Assembly: GCA_964016885.1 (NCBI GenBank)
Contig: OZ024740.1
Location: forward strand, 198,675,582 to 198,739,581
Length of the DNA stretch: 64,000 nucleotides
Direction: 5' to 3'
DNA from: Eledone cirrhosa
Lineage: Eukaryota; Mollusca; Cephalopoda; Octopoda; Eledonidae
The number at the start of each line of letters is the position of its first letter. Position 1 is the first letter of the stretch. The notes beneath the pieces were generated by a model. It saw nothing but the letters and a program-made list of their open reading frames with translations, was not told where the DNA came from and did no database searches. A program made the position numbers and the translations under genes. This document shows, piece after piece, positions 46,974-59,344 of this stretch.

Positions 46974-48520
46974 GTCGAGTTACATATATATTAGTGAGAT
47001 ATTGACAGCTTGTAAATATTTTTCATAAAATGAAAGTTAAAAGCTCCCAGGAAATTAACTAATTTAGTCTGCCTCAAATACAAAGCTATTTCTTAATAGA
47101 AATATATTATTTCATAATATATTTTTCTCATAAATATTTCTGAATTAAGTTAACGTTGTTTTCATTCCGCCGTGAAAAATTGAAATGCGTCTGGATTTCC
47201 TCGCGATATTTAATACACGAAATTTTAACATTATTTATGCAATTACCGAAGCATAGTTAGTGTTTTCAACTAGATACCATAGCTTAGTAGAGAGAAAAAT
47301 AGGAAAGGAACGGTCGTGAAATCAGACCAAGAAAACTGTATCCATTATTCTTTTTCATTTGCCTGTCCCAAAACCTGATAGAAGCGTCGCCGCGCCATTT
47401 GAAATCTTATGTCATAAGTGCTAAACCTGATACTGCAGAGCATCCTGTCAAAATCTTTAATAATTTCCGTAATATTCCATCCAGGGGCTAGTAATGTATC
47501 GACTCTGAATTGATGAAGAGCGAAATTAATCTTACGTGGATTTGCAATCCAACGCTGCCAATTCACCGCAGTAATAAAAAGAGAGAATATTTCTCTGATA
47601 TTAATGTTATAGGCGTAATAATTTGTCGGTGCCAATTCAGTAGGACTATGAATGATTATTCTTCGCTTCTGATGGCATGTTGGTTGTCAATAAACAGAAG
47701 AATTCTTATATACGGCAAATCTGGAATGAGTGTGACCTCGTCAACGATGAATGTTACAAGTGTTTCATTAATGAAACAAGTGTTTCATTAATGAAACAGC
47801 CAGCTCAAGAAGTTAACATTCAAGTTGCTGAGCATTTCGCACGCACGTGTACTCATTAATGCAATTCTTGCAATAATTCAGTATGACAGGGTATGTGACA
47901 CGGTTGGCCCTTTAAATTACAGATAAAGCCTATTCGACGGGCTTTTGAAGAGCTTCCGTAATGCCAGATTCAACCACATGTAGGTCAGCCCTAGGGTTTC
48001 GGGTTTGCTAAATGATTATCGTAAACGTCCAACGCTGCCGTATCCATGATCTATAATGATGAGCCAAGACATAATTATTTTGATTTTGGGGGATGTCTAT
48101 ATATTTGATTATATCGACGTAGAGTTTAACTGGTAATTGATTTATTGAACACGAGAAAAGGATTAAAAGCATATCAAATCTGATGCGATACGAAGTAAAG
48201 TTAATTCTAGTATGTTATACAAGTGGGTTTCAACTGGGTGTTATGGTCGATATTCCGAAACATAGAACTTGACAATAATTATTTCATCGGTCATGACATG
48301 ATGAGAAATCAATTCGATTTAAGAAACATAACATAACTTCTTGAAATGCTGTCGAGCCCATACACAATTCAGACACAGAAACTATCTGCTAGGCGCATTT
48401 TCTGACAGACAGATCACCGCCTTTCCAGTGACAGGAAATATAACTTGAAAATCAGAAATCAAAATTGGAACAGATACCGTAAAGCATCCCATTTGACACT
48501 TTGTCAATTCCACCAATTCA
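46971..48520. other. No gene seen; small repeats
   Basis: A 20-base tandem duplication (caagtgtttcattaatgaaa) lies at 47757-47797. A very diverged SINE-like stretch ('ggatttgcaatccaacgctgccaattcaccgc', about 47535-47567) may be a minus-strand head. Nothing coding was recognised. Confidence 0.45.
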
Positions 48521-48610
48521 CAAGCCCTGTACTGGTAAATATTTATCGACTCTGAAAGGACGAAATTCAAATTTGACTTCGACGAATTTGAATTCAGAAC
48601 GCAAAGAAAA
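48520..48610 (-). mobile_element. Diverged SINE family 1 fragment
   Basis: 'gtactggtaaatatttatcgac' and 'gacgaatttgaattcagaacgc' keep the family order; the head and tail are lost. Confidence 0.5.
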
Positions 48611-49195
48611 CCAATTCAAATCCAATTTAACTCAATTATTGATTGTGTAAAGATCAGAGTTGAAATAATTTATGGCAATTCATTTCAAATGAACTTTTTC
48701 GAAAATAAAATATTTAAATTCAAAGATATTGTCAGAAGAAAACATTTAAATCAATGACTAACTGATTGAAATAAATATTATACAGCAAACATGATATCGA
48801 TGGTGAACTAGTTTAATGGAATATACAATAGAGAAGTTGACAACTGGGTTGATATAAATGGGCTGGATTTTAATTTTATGAGAAACAGATTTATTTAATA
48901 GCCAGGGAAAAAAATAACGGAATAGAAAAGGAATCTCGTTAAAAAAAAAAATGAAATAAAAATGGCTGCAGCAATGTTTAAAATGTCTGTGTCCATATTT
49001 GAAAAGCTGAAATTATTGCCTCTATTTATTTTAGAGAATAAGAACGTGTGCTCAGATGCCACCAGATTAGGATTCCCGTTCAACTGCTGAAATAATCCAT
49101 TTCCTTAGTCATTCTCATAAATACGAATTTTCTTTCTTTTTCCTGATGTTGTTTTATTGATGTGCAGGTTTGATATCACTACCTTAATTAACACC
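48611..49195. other. No gene seen
   Basis: AT-rich DNA without recognised features. Confidence 0.45.
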
Positions 49196-49202
49196 CCTTC
49201 AC

Positions 49203-49345
<143 letters not shown>

Positions 49346-49371
49346 CTTTATTAGTATTAATAATCTTACGG

Positions 49372-49590
49372 TGTATTGGCAGCATCAGTCGGATATCATT
49401 CTTTGTGGCATATAGTAACGACTCTTTACGCTCTCAGTTCAAATGCCTCCGAGGTTACCTTTGTCTTTCACCGTCATGGGTTTCAAAAATAAAGCACCAA
49501 CAACTCACCGAGGTCAATTTAATCGATTTTACCCTCCCCCAAATTGTTGGTTTTGTGCTTAAATCAGAATCCATTATTGATAATAATCCT
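49372..49590 (+). mobile_element. SINE family 1, diverged, first of a tandem pair
   Basis: Head 'gtattggcagcatcagtcgg', B box 'cagttcaaatgcctccgagg', body 'aataaagcaccaacaactcaccgagg' and tail 'ccaaattgttggttttgtgc'. Confidence 0.75.
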
Positions 49591-49591
49591 G

Positions 49592-49805
49592 TGTGATGGC
49601 AACATCAGTAGAGCGCCGGACATGCTTTACGGCATATATTTATGACCTTTTAGATTATGCGTTCAAATTACGCCGAGGTTAGCTTTGCCTTTCATCCTAA
49701 CGAATTCAATAAAATAAAGTACCTATAACGCACTGGGGTCGATTTAATCGACTTTCTACTTCCCTTCAAATTGCTGGCCAGGTACTAAAAGTAGAAACAA
49801 TCCTT
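49592..49805 (+). mobile_element. SINE family 1, second of a tandem pair
   Basis: Head 'gtgatggcaacatcagtagagcg', B box 'gcgttcaaattacgccgagg', body 'ataaagtacctataacgcactgggg', tail 'ttgctggccaggtactaaaag'. It follows the previous copy directly, same strand. Confidence 0.85.
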
Positions 49806-50335
49806 TCTGGCTTATTAGTTGAAGTAATTAATATAATTGATATCAACAAACACAACCTTTCTTCAACGGGCTATTTTAAATTTAATTTGCATTTCGTTCT
49901 TGCTGTTTGTATTTTATTTTTGTTGGTAGTGTGTTAGTGTTGATCATTTCAATTTTGGTTTCAATAATGGGATATGTTCGTGTTTCTTCGTTATTATAAT
50001 CAATTCAAGACTGATATGCCTTAACAAACGAACCAGGCATGAAGAGATAATGCCAAATTTATAATATAACATATTTCAGAATTAGCAATGAAGGATTGAG
50101 ATAGTGAATTAAAATCCTTAACAGGAATTTCTTTCCCAACATTTATATGCGTCTTCGAAATCTTTCAATTTCCTCCTTGAATGCCTGTATGTGCGTATGA
50201 CTCTGTTGGAGTAATGTGCTAAACATTCTTATAATTTATGAACTGTGATAATCTAATTTTTAGAGAAATTGGACCGGAATTAATTAAGTTTTCATTAAGA
50301 TTATTTGTGATTCAACTGTGAAAAAATAAATAAAG
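49806..50335. other. No gene seen
   Basis: AT-rich DNA without recognised features. Confidence 0.45.
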
Positions 50336-50340
50336 CACCG

Positions 50341-50361
50341 TACACACACACACACACACAT

Positions 50362-50419
<58 letters not shown>

Positions 50420-50513
50420 TTATATGTAGAAATATCCGTAGGTGTGAAAAAGTAGAAAGGAAACCACTGCTCAATCAGGAAGAGAGCTGATGTATTATAT
50501 GATGTATTATATG

Positions 50514-50580
<67 letters not shown>
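50341..50580. repeat. (AC)n/(TA)n microsatellites
   Basis: AC 50341-50384, TA 50385-50420, then a second TA array 50517-50580 after a 95-base spacer. Confidence 0.95.
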
Positions 50581-50583
<3 letters not shown>

Positions 50584-51008
50584 ATTATTTGTTTTTGTTT
50601 TGCAATTATTTTTTCAGATCAGAAAACCGTTTAAAAGACCAGTCTATTTATAGTGTCGAGACGTGATATGCTAATTCGAGTTCATAGTTTAGGAGCATAA
50701 CGCGTCAGAAAACATAACTCGAAAGCAATTGAATGAACATAATAAATAAAGAGCAATTAAAATGCTAAAAAGCAAATCTATTTCTTCCTCTCTTCTTCCT
50801 ATTATATTTATTTAAAATTATTACACACGATTTACATCGGATCCACTTTCACAATGTTTGATTCTGCCAATGAACAATGTCTAATAGGTGAGATAATTGT
50901 AAACTTGGAAACTGGGATTGGTATTCATTCTTTATTATAATCTTATAATGTATGATGTGAATGCAATGCACTGTATTCCAAACCAAATATATACATGGAT
51001 ATATATAT
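50581..51008. other. No gene seen
   Basis: AT-rich DNA without recognised features. Confidence 0.45.
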
Positions 51009-51009
51009 A

Positions 51010-51165
51010 ATTATTTCTACTTTTGGCACAAGGCCAGAAATTATCCGAGTGCATTACTGGTACTTTATTTCATCGACCCTGTAAGGATGAAAGGCAAAGT
51101 TAACCTCGGCGGGATTTGAAGAGCATGGCGTCCGACTCTCTACCGATACTGCCAATCCCCCGGAA
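51010..51165 (-). mobile_element. SINE family 1 with internal deletion
   Basis: Tail to 'gcgggatttgaa', then directly 'gagcatggcgtccgactctc' and 'accgatactgccaatcc': about 35 bases between B box and A box are missing. Confidence 0.85.
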
Positions 51166-51959
51166 GACCTTATGTCTAACTCTATCGCAATAATATTCCA
51201 ACCGCCAACAGTGTATGACCTTCTACAAACGGAAATAAATACACAATGTATTATTTCCCCCACATTTTAAGCGGTGCTGTTTCTACTTCCACAGGTATCC
51301 TAAATCGCGTAAAAGTGCAACTTGTATAATCGGGTTCATGTTTCTTACTGCAACTGTCAAGTCTTTGGTCATCGGACTTCCTCTCTCGTATTATTAATTA
51401 GATATGTGCTCCTTTCAGCTAGCTAGTATCATGTCACTTACAAGCAGACACGCCCATGCCCCATGTCTCTCTTCTCATCAACTATATTGAGTCCAACACA
51501 CTCAGACACCTCATTACATTCAGTCCAGTTATTTCTTTCCCAGACCACCAGTTTTCTGAATCCCTCTTTTTATTCATATTCTTAGTAAAGGAGTGAACCT
51601 GAAACAATTTGAACAGAACATTGATGACAGCGGTCTTTCTGGTCTAGGGGACAGCTGTAAAAGTGATGGGAAAAGCTTCCTTCACTAAATTTAGCAAATA
51701 TTTGCCATGGGAAATAAATTACGTCGATTTCGCTTGCATTTTACACGTTTTAGAAGATTTGATAGTCATATTATAAAAAATGTCACCCCTATAAAATGGT
51801 TTATATATAAATAAATCAGGCCAGTTGAGGGCATACGTTAACGATAGAATACTGTGGTATACAGAATATGAAATTAAGTAAATGTACATGACAGTGATGT
51901 AAAGCAAAGAAGGTAAAATATGCCTACAAATGTATTCATTGGCCAATAAAGCAGATACT

Positions 51960-53470
51960 ATTGCATCTAAATTCAGAGAACTCCCTTAGCAAACTGAAGA
52001 CATTGAGACAGAGTGGAGAAAATTGTCCAGCTCAGCAGTTTCTCAGCAAGGTGCATCATCCAGAGGTAGAGTGAGTACTTTGCTGATCAACTTAACGCGA
52101 TCACACACGCACCTAAGTGTGGCGACTAATTTCTCAAATGCTGGGGTTAAATAAGTAGTTAAAGACCTCAAACGTGACAAGGCCACCGGGGAAGATGAAA
52201 TCCGACCCGAGAGGTTAACAGCAGTAAATACAGAGGGTATTATCTGGCTAACTAGTGTGTAACATGTGGTCTGGATCTCTGGAAAACTACCTAAGCAATG
52301 GCAATCGGGAGTGATAATCCCAAATTTCAAGCACGGAGACAAGAATGATTGTTCCAATTAGAGAGAGGGATCTTGTTGTTAAGCCTCCCCGGTAGGGTGA
52401 TGAACGAACATTGTCGAGTCAAAGCTAGCTTGTTGGTGAACTGTGCGGTTTTCGCCCCGAACGTAGCACAGTCAACCAAATATTTACTCGGTGGTAGGTC
52501 TTCAATATATTGTGGGAGTTTTGTCAGGACGTATAATATTGTTTTGTAGACCTCAAAAAGGCATATAACAGCGTTCCTCGGGAACTGGTGTGGAAGGGTC
52601 TGCAGGAGTATGGGTTCGATTGTCAGTTTCTTTTTGCCCCGATGTTTCTAATTGAATACCCGAGTATTTGTGTTCGGATCAATGGTGCTAAATAGAAACC
52701 ATTCAATGTGCAATCGGCCTTCATCATGGGTGCGTACTGTCACCTCTCCTATTCACTCTTTTCATGAACAGGAGTAACATGCGCAGTTGTATTGAAAGAG
52801 GTATCATGACTAGTAGGTGTAGAATCAGTCGGCTAGAATTTGCAGACGAGATCGTGTTACTTAACTCGACAAAAGTTAATTTCTGACGTGCATGTGATTC
52901 CAAGTTCTGCATGTGAATTGAGTTCAGGGGGAGAATGTCACGTATCTCAAGAGGCTGAATTAAGTGCAACAATTGCAGGAGGTGTTGCAGTAAGGTACGT
53001 GCTTCAGCATTCAGTAATCAGGAGGAGTGATGTTGGTATAACATCCAACATCGCTATTTTCAATTAAGTATTCGTGACACCCCTTACAAATGGTAATGAA
53101 TCTGGGGTAATGAGCGAAAGAATACGATCGCGAATACAAACGACCGAAATAGTGTTCCTTCGAAGACTTTGGAGTTACGTTAATTGAAAGAATGCGTAGC
53201 TCGGAAATCAGAGAGTCACTCCCCATAGTGACACAACGTCTCCCAAGTGAGAGATCAGTAGTTGTGATTGTTGTTAGAACGTCTTAGGAAAGCATCGCTG
53301 GACAAATTTCACGCGCAAAATTAATTGGCAGGGGAATGAGGCTCAGACAAATGCCAAGATGATTGGATAATAATTATGAGCTTGGCTGGTCTCATTTGGG
53401 TATCGAGCTGGATTAGTGGGGGATGGCTGCTTCTGACAAGATCTCTTTGAGAACTCTGCTCCCAAGACTC
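51960..53470 (+). pseudogene. Decayed LINE: RT core to C-terminus
   Basis: Plus-strand peptides in shifting frames follow the order of a non-LTR RT: DKATGEDEIRPERL (52190), W-SGVIIP-FKHGDK (52305), VDLKKAYNSVPRELVWK (52545-52600, motif A), ICVRING (52665), an LEFADEIVLL stretch (about 52835, catalytic ADD changed to ADE), then RSRIQTTEIVFLRRLW (53125) and an RLGIELD-like end before 53470. Many stops and shifts. It ends in a (GAA)n array, typical of a LINE tail. Clade not assigned. I see nothing coding in the preceding 51166-51950. Confidence 0.8.
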
Positions 53471-53488
53471 TCTCAGAAATAAGTGCGC

Positions 53489-53579
53489 GAAGAAGAAGAA
53501 GAAGAAGAAGAAGAAGAAGAAGAAGAAGAAGAAGAAGAAGAAGAAGAAGAAGAAGAAGAAGAAGAAGAAGAAGAAGAAG
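53489..53579. repeat. (GAA)n tail microsatellite
   Basis: About 30 GAA units directly behind the LINE 3' end, plausibly grown from its tail repeat. Confidence 0.95.
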
Positions 53580-53994
53580 CTTTACCTGTAAATAGGCTGA
53601 GCCACTTTAAGTGAGATGTGTATTTACGGGGACATTTGCTGCTATCTGAATAGGGAGGAACCATCAACAGTTTGAATGGTCAAGTAGATCATAGGATTGA
53701 TAAAATTGTTTTTTGAATTGTGTTACATGAAAGGAAAGGTATTCCTTTAATCTCTATAGTTGGAGGAAATTCCATCCATGTTATCCCGATATAATAGAGT
53801 TCAATCGTGGAGTACACAATAGCAAATAGAAGAATCAGTTACATCTACTACAGGTCGAACAAGTGTGTTTGGGGTCCTTAGTAATTCTTCTCAAATATCT
53901 ATTACCTTTGTGAATATCAATTCTAACGAACATCAATGATATACAGGTGCAGTGGAGTTGATAAATTTATCTGTCGGTGTTTGAACACGCACAC

Positions 53995-54018
53995 ACATAC
54001 ACACATAAACGCACACTC

Positions 54019-54108
<90 letters not shown>

Positions 54109-54125
54109 CAAATACATATATATAT
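53995..54125. repeat. (AC)n then (TA)n microsatellite
   Basis: AC from 53995 to 54091, then TA. The preceding 53580-53990 shows no gene. Confidence 0.95.
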
Positions 54126-54149
54126 ATCCATAAATACATCCATTTAAAT

Positions 54150-54670
<521 letters not shown>

Positions 54671-55069
54671 ATACATATATATATACACGCACGCATATAC
54701 ATGGGCAAGCGGACATATACATAGATACACACTCATATACATACACCCACATACATTCGAAGCACATAAACAGAGAAATATACCGTTCATTGGTGAACCT
54801 TTTGTGACATTATACAATACATGAATCAAATAGCTGTTGACAGAATTTCAATATCAAAGAATTATAATTCCCAAGCATCAATACATTTATTTTCATATGG
54901 AGGGTACGGAATATGTATTCCATATTTTCAACGTAAGGGCTTCATTTTCTGAGAATGAAAATGATATTGTATTATCAACGTTTATTTTCCCCTCTTGTTC
55001 TTATCAGTGAGTTTGCAATATCAAATATATTCGCTCAAACTAGTACTCAAACTTACACTTTCTAAGGAA

Positions 55070-55205
55070 ATGGCAGAGTCGCTAGATCGTCGGAGGTATG
55101 GTTTCTTGTTATACGTTCAAACTCTTTGCGCTCTGAATACAAACCTCACCGAAGTCATCTTTGCTTTTCATTCTTTTTAGGTCAATGAATAAACTACCAG
55201 TCCAA
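55070..55205 (+). mobile_element. Diverged SINE family 1 copy
   Basis: 'gcagagtcgctagatcgtcgg' (head), 'acaaacctcaccgaagtcatc' and 'aataaactaccagtccaa' keep the family order. The preceding 54671-55069 and following 55206-55545 show no gene. Confidence 0.65.
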
Positions 55206-55562
55206 TTTTGATGTTGATTCTTTTTCTATATATCATTCACACATTTCCCTGTACCATAGACGTAAAAAAACCCCGACATTGAATACTTTACGTAATTTAA
55301 GTCATGATAATTCAGACTGTAAATAAAACCCTTTTTTGTACTGTTGACATATGTTATTCTTCACTTTTTGAATATTATTATTACTCCAAGATAAACTTAC
55401 ATAGGAAAAGAAGTGAAATCATAAACTCGCCACCTACGTAACCCCATTGTTGAATCAAACAACGCCGTACGCTAAAACTATCCATAATACGAAGTATTCA
55501 CAACCTCTAACTGGATTACCTAAAACGATATTTTGTTATCCCTTATATATATATATATATAT

Positions 55563-57022
55563 ATATGAAAGACGTAAATAAGAAAGTTATGAAAATTGAC
55601 TTACTTACTAAAATTTCACTCCAACTAATTAGTTTCTGTAAGGGGATAACTATGGTTACGGAGCGTATCCATAGAGAAGCCTTACATCATCAGGGAGTCT
55701 ATTCTCAGCTAAGCTTCCAGGCAATGCTGGAACAGTGGGAACTTATATAAAAATAATTCAGTGGATGGAAAAAAGCGAGCGGGGGCTAGATTCCAAGACA
55801 TTGAAAAATTCACTGCCTACTTGGTCAGTGGCAAATTCAAAAGAATCAATCACGTGACACTGAGGTTAATCAGTTAGGAGTGGGGGGTGCTATTAAGACA
55901 GAGCCTAGCTACTACTATTAATCACAGTAGTAATTTCGGCAAGTTTTGCTCAACAAATAATTTGGAGATAATTATAAAGAATTAGTATATCTACCAACAT
56001 ATGTATACAGATGCATACCTATGTTAGCAAATATATTTTTTGTCTTAGTAACTTTGTGGTTCAATGCAAGGGGATGCAGAACAATTATATGAAAGACGTA
56101 AATAAGAAAGTTATGAAAATTGACTTACTTACTAAAATTTCACTCCAACTAATTAGTTTCTGTAAGGGGATAAATATGGTTACGGAGCGTCACTATAGAG
56201 AAGCCTTACGTCATCAGGGAGTCTATTCTCAGCTAAGCTTCCAGGCAATGCGGGGACACTGGGAACTTATATAAATATAATTCAGTGGATGGAAAAAAGC
56301 GAGCGGGGGCTAGATTCCAAGACATTGAAAAATTCACTGCCTACTTGGTCAAGTGGCAAATTCAAAAGAATCAATCACGTAACACTGAGGTTAATCAGCT
56401 AGGAGTGAGGGTTATTTTCAATGTCTTGGAATCTAGCCCTCGCTCGCTTTTTTCCATCCACTGAATTATTTTTATATAAGTTCCCAGTTTCCCCGCATTG
56501 CCTGGAACTTAGCTGAGAATAGACTCCCTGATGACGTAAGGATTCTCTATGGGGAGGCTACGTAACCATATTTATCCCCTTACAGAAACTAATTAGTTGG
56601 AGTGAAATTTTAGTAAGTAAGTCAATTTTCATAACTTTCTTATTTACGTCTTTCATATAATTGTTCTGCATCCCCTTGCATTGAACCACAAAGTTACTAA
56701 GACAAAACTTATATATTTGCTAACATAGGTATGCATCTGTATACATATGTTGGTAGATATACTAATTCTTTATAATTATCTCCAAAGTATTTGTTGAGCA
56801 AAACTTGCCGAAATTACTACTGTGATTAATAGTAGTGGCTAGGCTCTGTCTTAATAGCACCCCCACTCCTAACTGATTAACCTCAGTGTCACGTGATTGA
56901 TTCTTTTGAATTTGCCACTTTATCAAGTAGGCAGTGAATTTTTCAATGTCTTGGAATCTAGCCCCCGCTCGCTTTTTTCCATCCACTGAATTATTTTTAT
57001 ATAAGTTCCCACTGTTCCAGCA
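55563..57022. repeat. Large palindrome built from a 526-bp unit
   Basis: A unit beginning ATGAAAGACGTAAATAAG lies at 55565 and again at 56091 on the same strand (526-base period). 55723-56330 is then repeated in reverse complement at 56413-57022 with about 95% identity, leaving a spacer of about 80 bases. This gives 1.3 kb of palindrome. Short frames of 61, 87 and 93 codons inside are mirror images and not conserved in kind. No RT, transposase or hammerhead core was found. A small diverged piece occurs at 4547-4660. Confidence 0.9.
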
Positions 57023-57075
57023 TATATATATATTAAAATACAAATATTAATAAAATAGATGTTCTTTTTATCAAT

Positions 57076-57134
57076 TACATTTTATGATACATATTTCAGA
57101 TGTAGAACAGTACGTCCTCATCAGACAAAATATA
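57076..57134 (-). ncRNA. Hammerhead ribozyme motif, left arm of fold-back 5
   Basis: The minus strand reads stem I TATATTTTGT, core CTGATGA, stem II GGACGTA-CTGTTC-TACATCT (one mismatch, one G-U), GAAA, stem III ATATGTAT (palindromic with U-G pairs), C at the cleavage position, stem I ATAAAATGTA. Stem I pairs over ten positions including two G-U. The right arm shows the perfect palindrome ATACGTAT at the same place. Confidence 0.75.
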
Positions 57135-57231
57135 ATGATACATGACATACCCTGACATGTTAAATTGTTAAGATTTAATGGTTAAGATTTAATCTTAACC
57201 ATTTAACATCTCAGGGTATGTCATGTATCAT

Positions 57232-57290
57232 TATATTTTGTCATATGAGCACGTACTTTTGTACAATTGAAATACGTATAATAAAATGTA
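57232..57290 (+). ncRNA. Decayed hammerhead, right arm of fold-back 5
   Basis: Stems I and III and GAAA (57269-57272) are intact and stem II has GTAC-TTTT-GTAC, but the core reads CATATGA instead of CUGANGA, so cleavage is not expected. Confidence 0.6.
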
Positions 57291-57473
57291 ATTGATAAAA
57301 AGAACATCTATTTTATTAATATTTGTATTTTAATATTAATAACGCTGGAAAATTATTTTTCCTAGGGTGCTTCCAATCTACTGTAAAACTCATTCTTTGA
57401 TATGCTCATTGAATATTGTTTAACTCTTTAATATATATATATATATATATAGTACCACCACCAGCCATTCTCT

Positions 57474-57715
57474 GCATCAACCGCACTATATATCTTAGTG
57501 GTTAGAGCTTCGGATTCGCAATTATAAGCAAGAAACTTTATTTCACGTTCCTCCGTTTTACACAGCTGTAGAAATATGTTTCGAGGTCACTGGTGTCAAG
57601 CTGTATCGTCATTTGCCTTTCCCTAGGAAGGGAAAAATTCTAGGTGCAATTCTCAGAATCGAACTCACAACCTCTCAATTGCAACTGGAGTTCTAAACGA
57701 TAAGTCATGCGTCTT
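57474..57715. mobile_element. SINE family 2 remnants, two orientations
   Basis: 57485-57630 follows family 2 on the plus strand (cttagtggttagagcttcgg, actttatttcacgttcctcc, tttgcctttccctagg). At 57635-57712 a tRNA-like head lies on the minus strand (gaatcgaactcacaacctc is a reversed B box). Confidence 0.65.
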
Positions 57716-58580
57716 CAGTTATGACATTTCTAAATACACACACATGTGTGTGTGTGTGTATTTATACGTTTTCAAATTGCTTATTAATTACTTAATACGA
57801 TTTTCTAATTTTTATATATTTATATTTCTTCTTTTATTTTCGTAATTTACATATGCATTTATATTTATTTTATATATTTTGTATATTTCTAAATAGGTTT
57901 TTTTAAATATTATCTTCTTATTTCTTAGAAATAGATTCTAGCTTTGGGGTAATTTGAACTCATAAAGCTCAGAGCTGATCAATTGCGAAACACGTGCCAA
58001 TACTAATATAAATAACCAGTTGCGATATGAATCGTTGGAAACATTTAGTGTTACTAAGGAACGTGAGAATGTGTACACAACACATGGTGAGTAATGTTAT
58101 TCTGGAGTTTCACGTGATCATCAATCATGACAATAATCGATCATTATTAAAGTTGAACAAATCACGTACAGTACTCAAGGAGAAAGGAAAAAGTGGACAT
58201 GAGTTCTTGCAAGGATATCGAACTCCAAATATCTTGGATGTTGGACGAGAGCAAGTAATCCATTACTCCAAGGACCACTTGAACTTTGCTGTCTTTTAGA
58301 AGGTTTTAAGCCTGTTCCTAGAATTGTATACAGTCAGTTGATTTAATAACCATTGGGAAAATTTGAATATCATTATAATCATCTGCATTGGGACGGCTAC
58401 TTTTCATATTTGAAATATTTCCAGCGATTATTATCTTAGACGAATGTTTACATATCTAGGTACAGTGCTGAAATATAAACACCGAATATATTTTCCAATC
58501 AAAATTTTGTAATATATATCTGTACACATTAAGATCATATCCAGTGCAATATTACTTTCCATTGCATGCACTCCATAAAT
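57716..58580. other. No gene seen
   Basis: The 90-codon frame 58027-58299 has no recognisable domain, and no supporting signal was found. Confidence 0.5.
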
Positions 58581-59344
58581 AATATATATATATGAAAATG
58601 TTTAACCCCGTCGGTAGAGCTCAAGCCGTTTCGACGGCTATTTCTGGACTAAATTAGAAGTTTTAGCATGGTAATAACTAGCCGAACTTTTCAAGGGGTA
58701 ATTCCTTATACGGGAAGATTGTAGTTGTCAAAAGGATTGGTCAAAATTGTTTGTAAAACACAATTAAATCTTTCATGGCAGTAGGTGGCAGGTGGTGATG
58801 GCTGAACTTGCCTGTAGAACAATGAGGGAGTGGGTGGAGCCGGTCAAGCGTTGAAAATGAATTCTATGCAGCAAATTCTAAGGAGTGTGTATGAAATTAG
58901 GCTAGCTAGAAAGCAGGCGAAAAAGGATTCTGGAGGAATTTGAGAGTCGGACGTTATAGAATTAAAAGGTTAATAAATTGAGATGAAAGATAATAAATAA
59001 AAAAAGGAAAAATAATAAATTTAAGTAGTAAAATGTAATAAAAAAATCTCTAGAGTCTAAAGCAGCTGCTATATTTTTATTTAGTATTGCGTTTTCGGCC
59101 AATGCTATATACACTTTACTGGGGTAGGGGTACTGAGGCTACAAAAGCCCGATCGGCTGCCTCGGTGTAGGCGAAAGAGGAAAAAGGAAAAGGAAGAGGA
59201 GAGCGAGTGGAGGGAGTGATAAGAAGAGATAAAAGGAAAAGAAAAGAAAAAAGAAAAAAAAGAAAAAATACATCTACATATGTAAGCGAGGTTTCCCCTA
59301 TCGTGTTCGGCAAGTGGGGAAAAGACGGATGTTGCAGCCATTGT

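Larger units (their letters stand above)
57031..57335. repeat. Fold-back repeat 5 with hammerheads
   Basis: The left arm from 57031 and right arm to 57335 are reverse complements about the palindromic centre TTAAGATTTAATCTTAA (57190). Each arm has a hammerhead position: intact in the left arm (minus), changed in the right arm (plus). It directly abuts the 1.3-kb palindrome through a short TA tract. Confidence 0.85.

Noticed and set aside
55680..55730. Hammerhead in the large palindrome (CTGATGATG on the minus strand, also in both other copies)
   Set aside because: No GAAA stands at the required place in any of the three copies.
58027..58299. 90-codon frame as a small gene
   Set aside because: No recognisable domain, promoter or splice context; length is within chance in this region.
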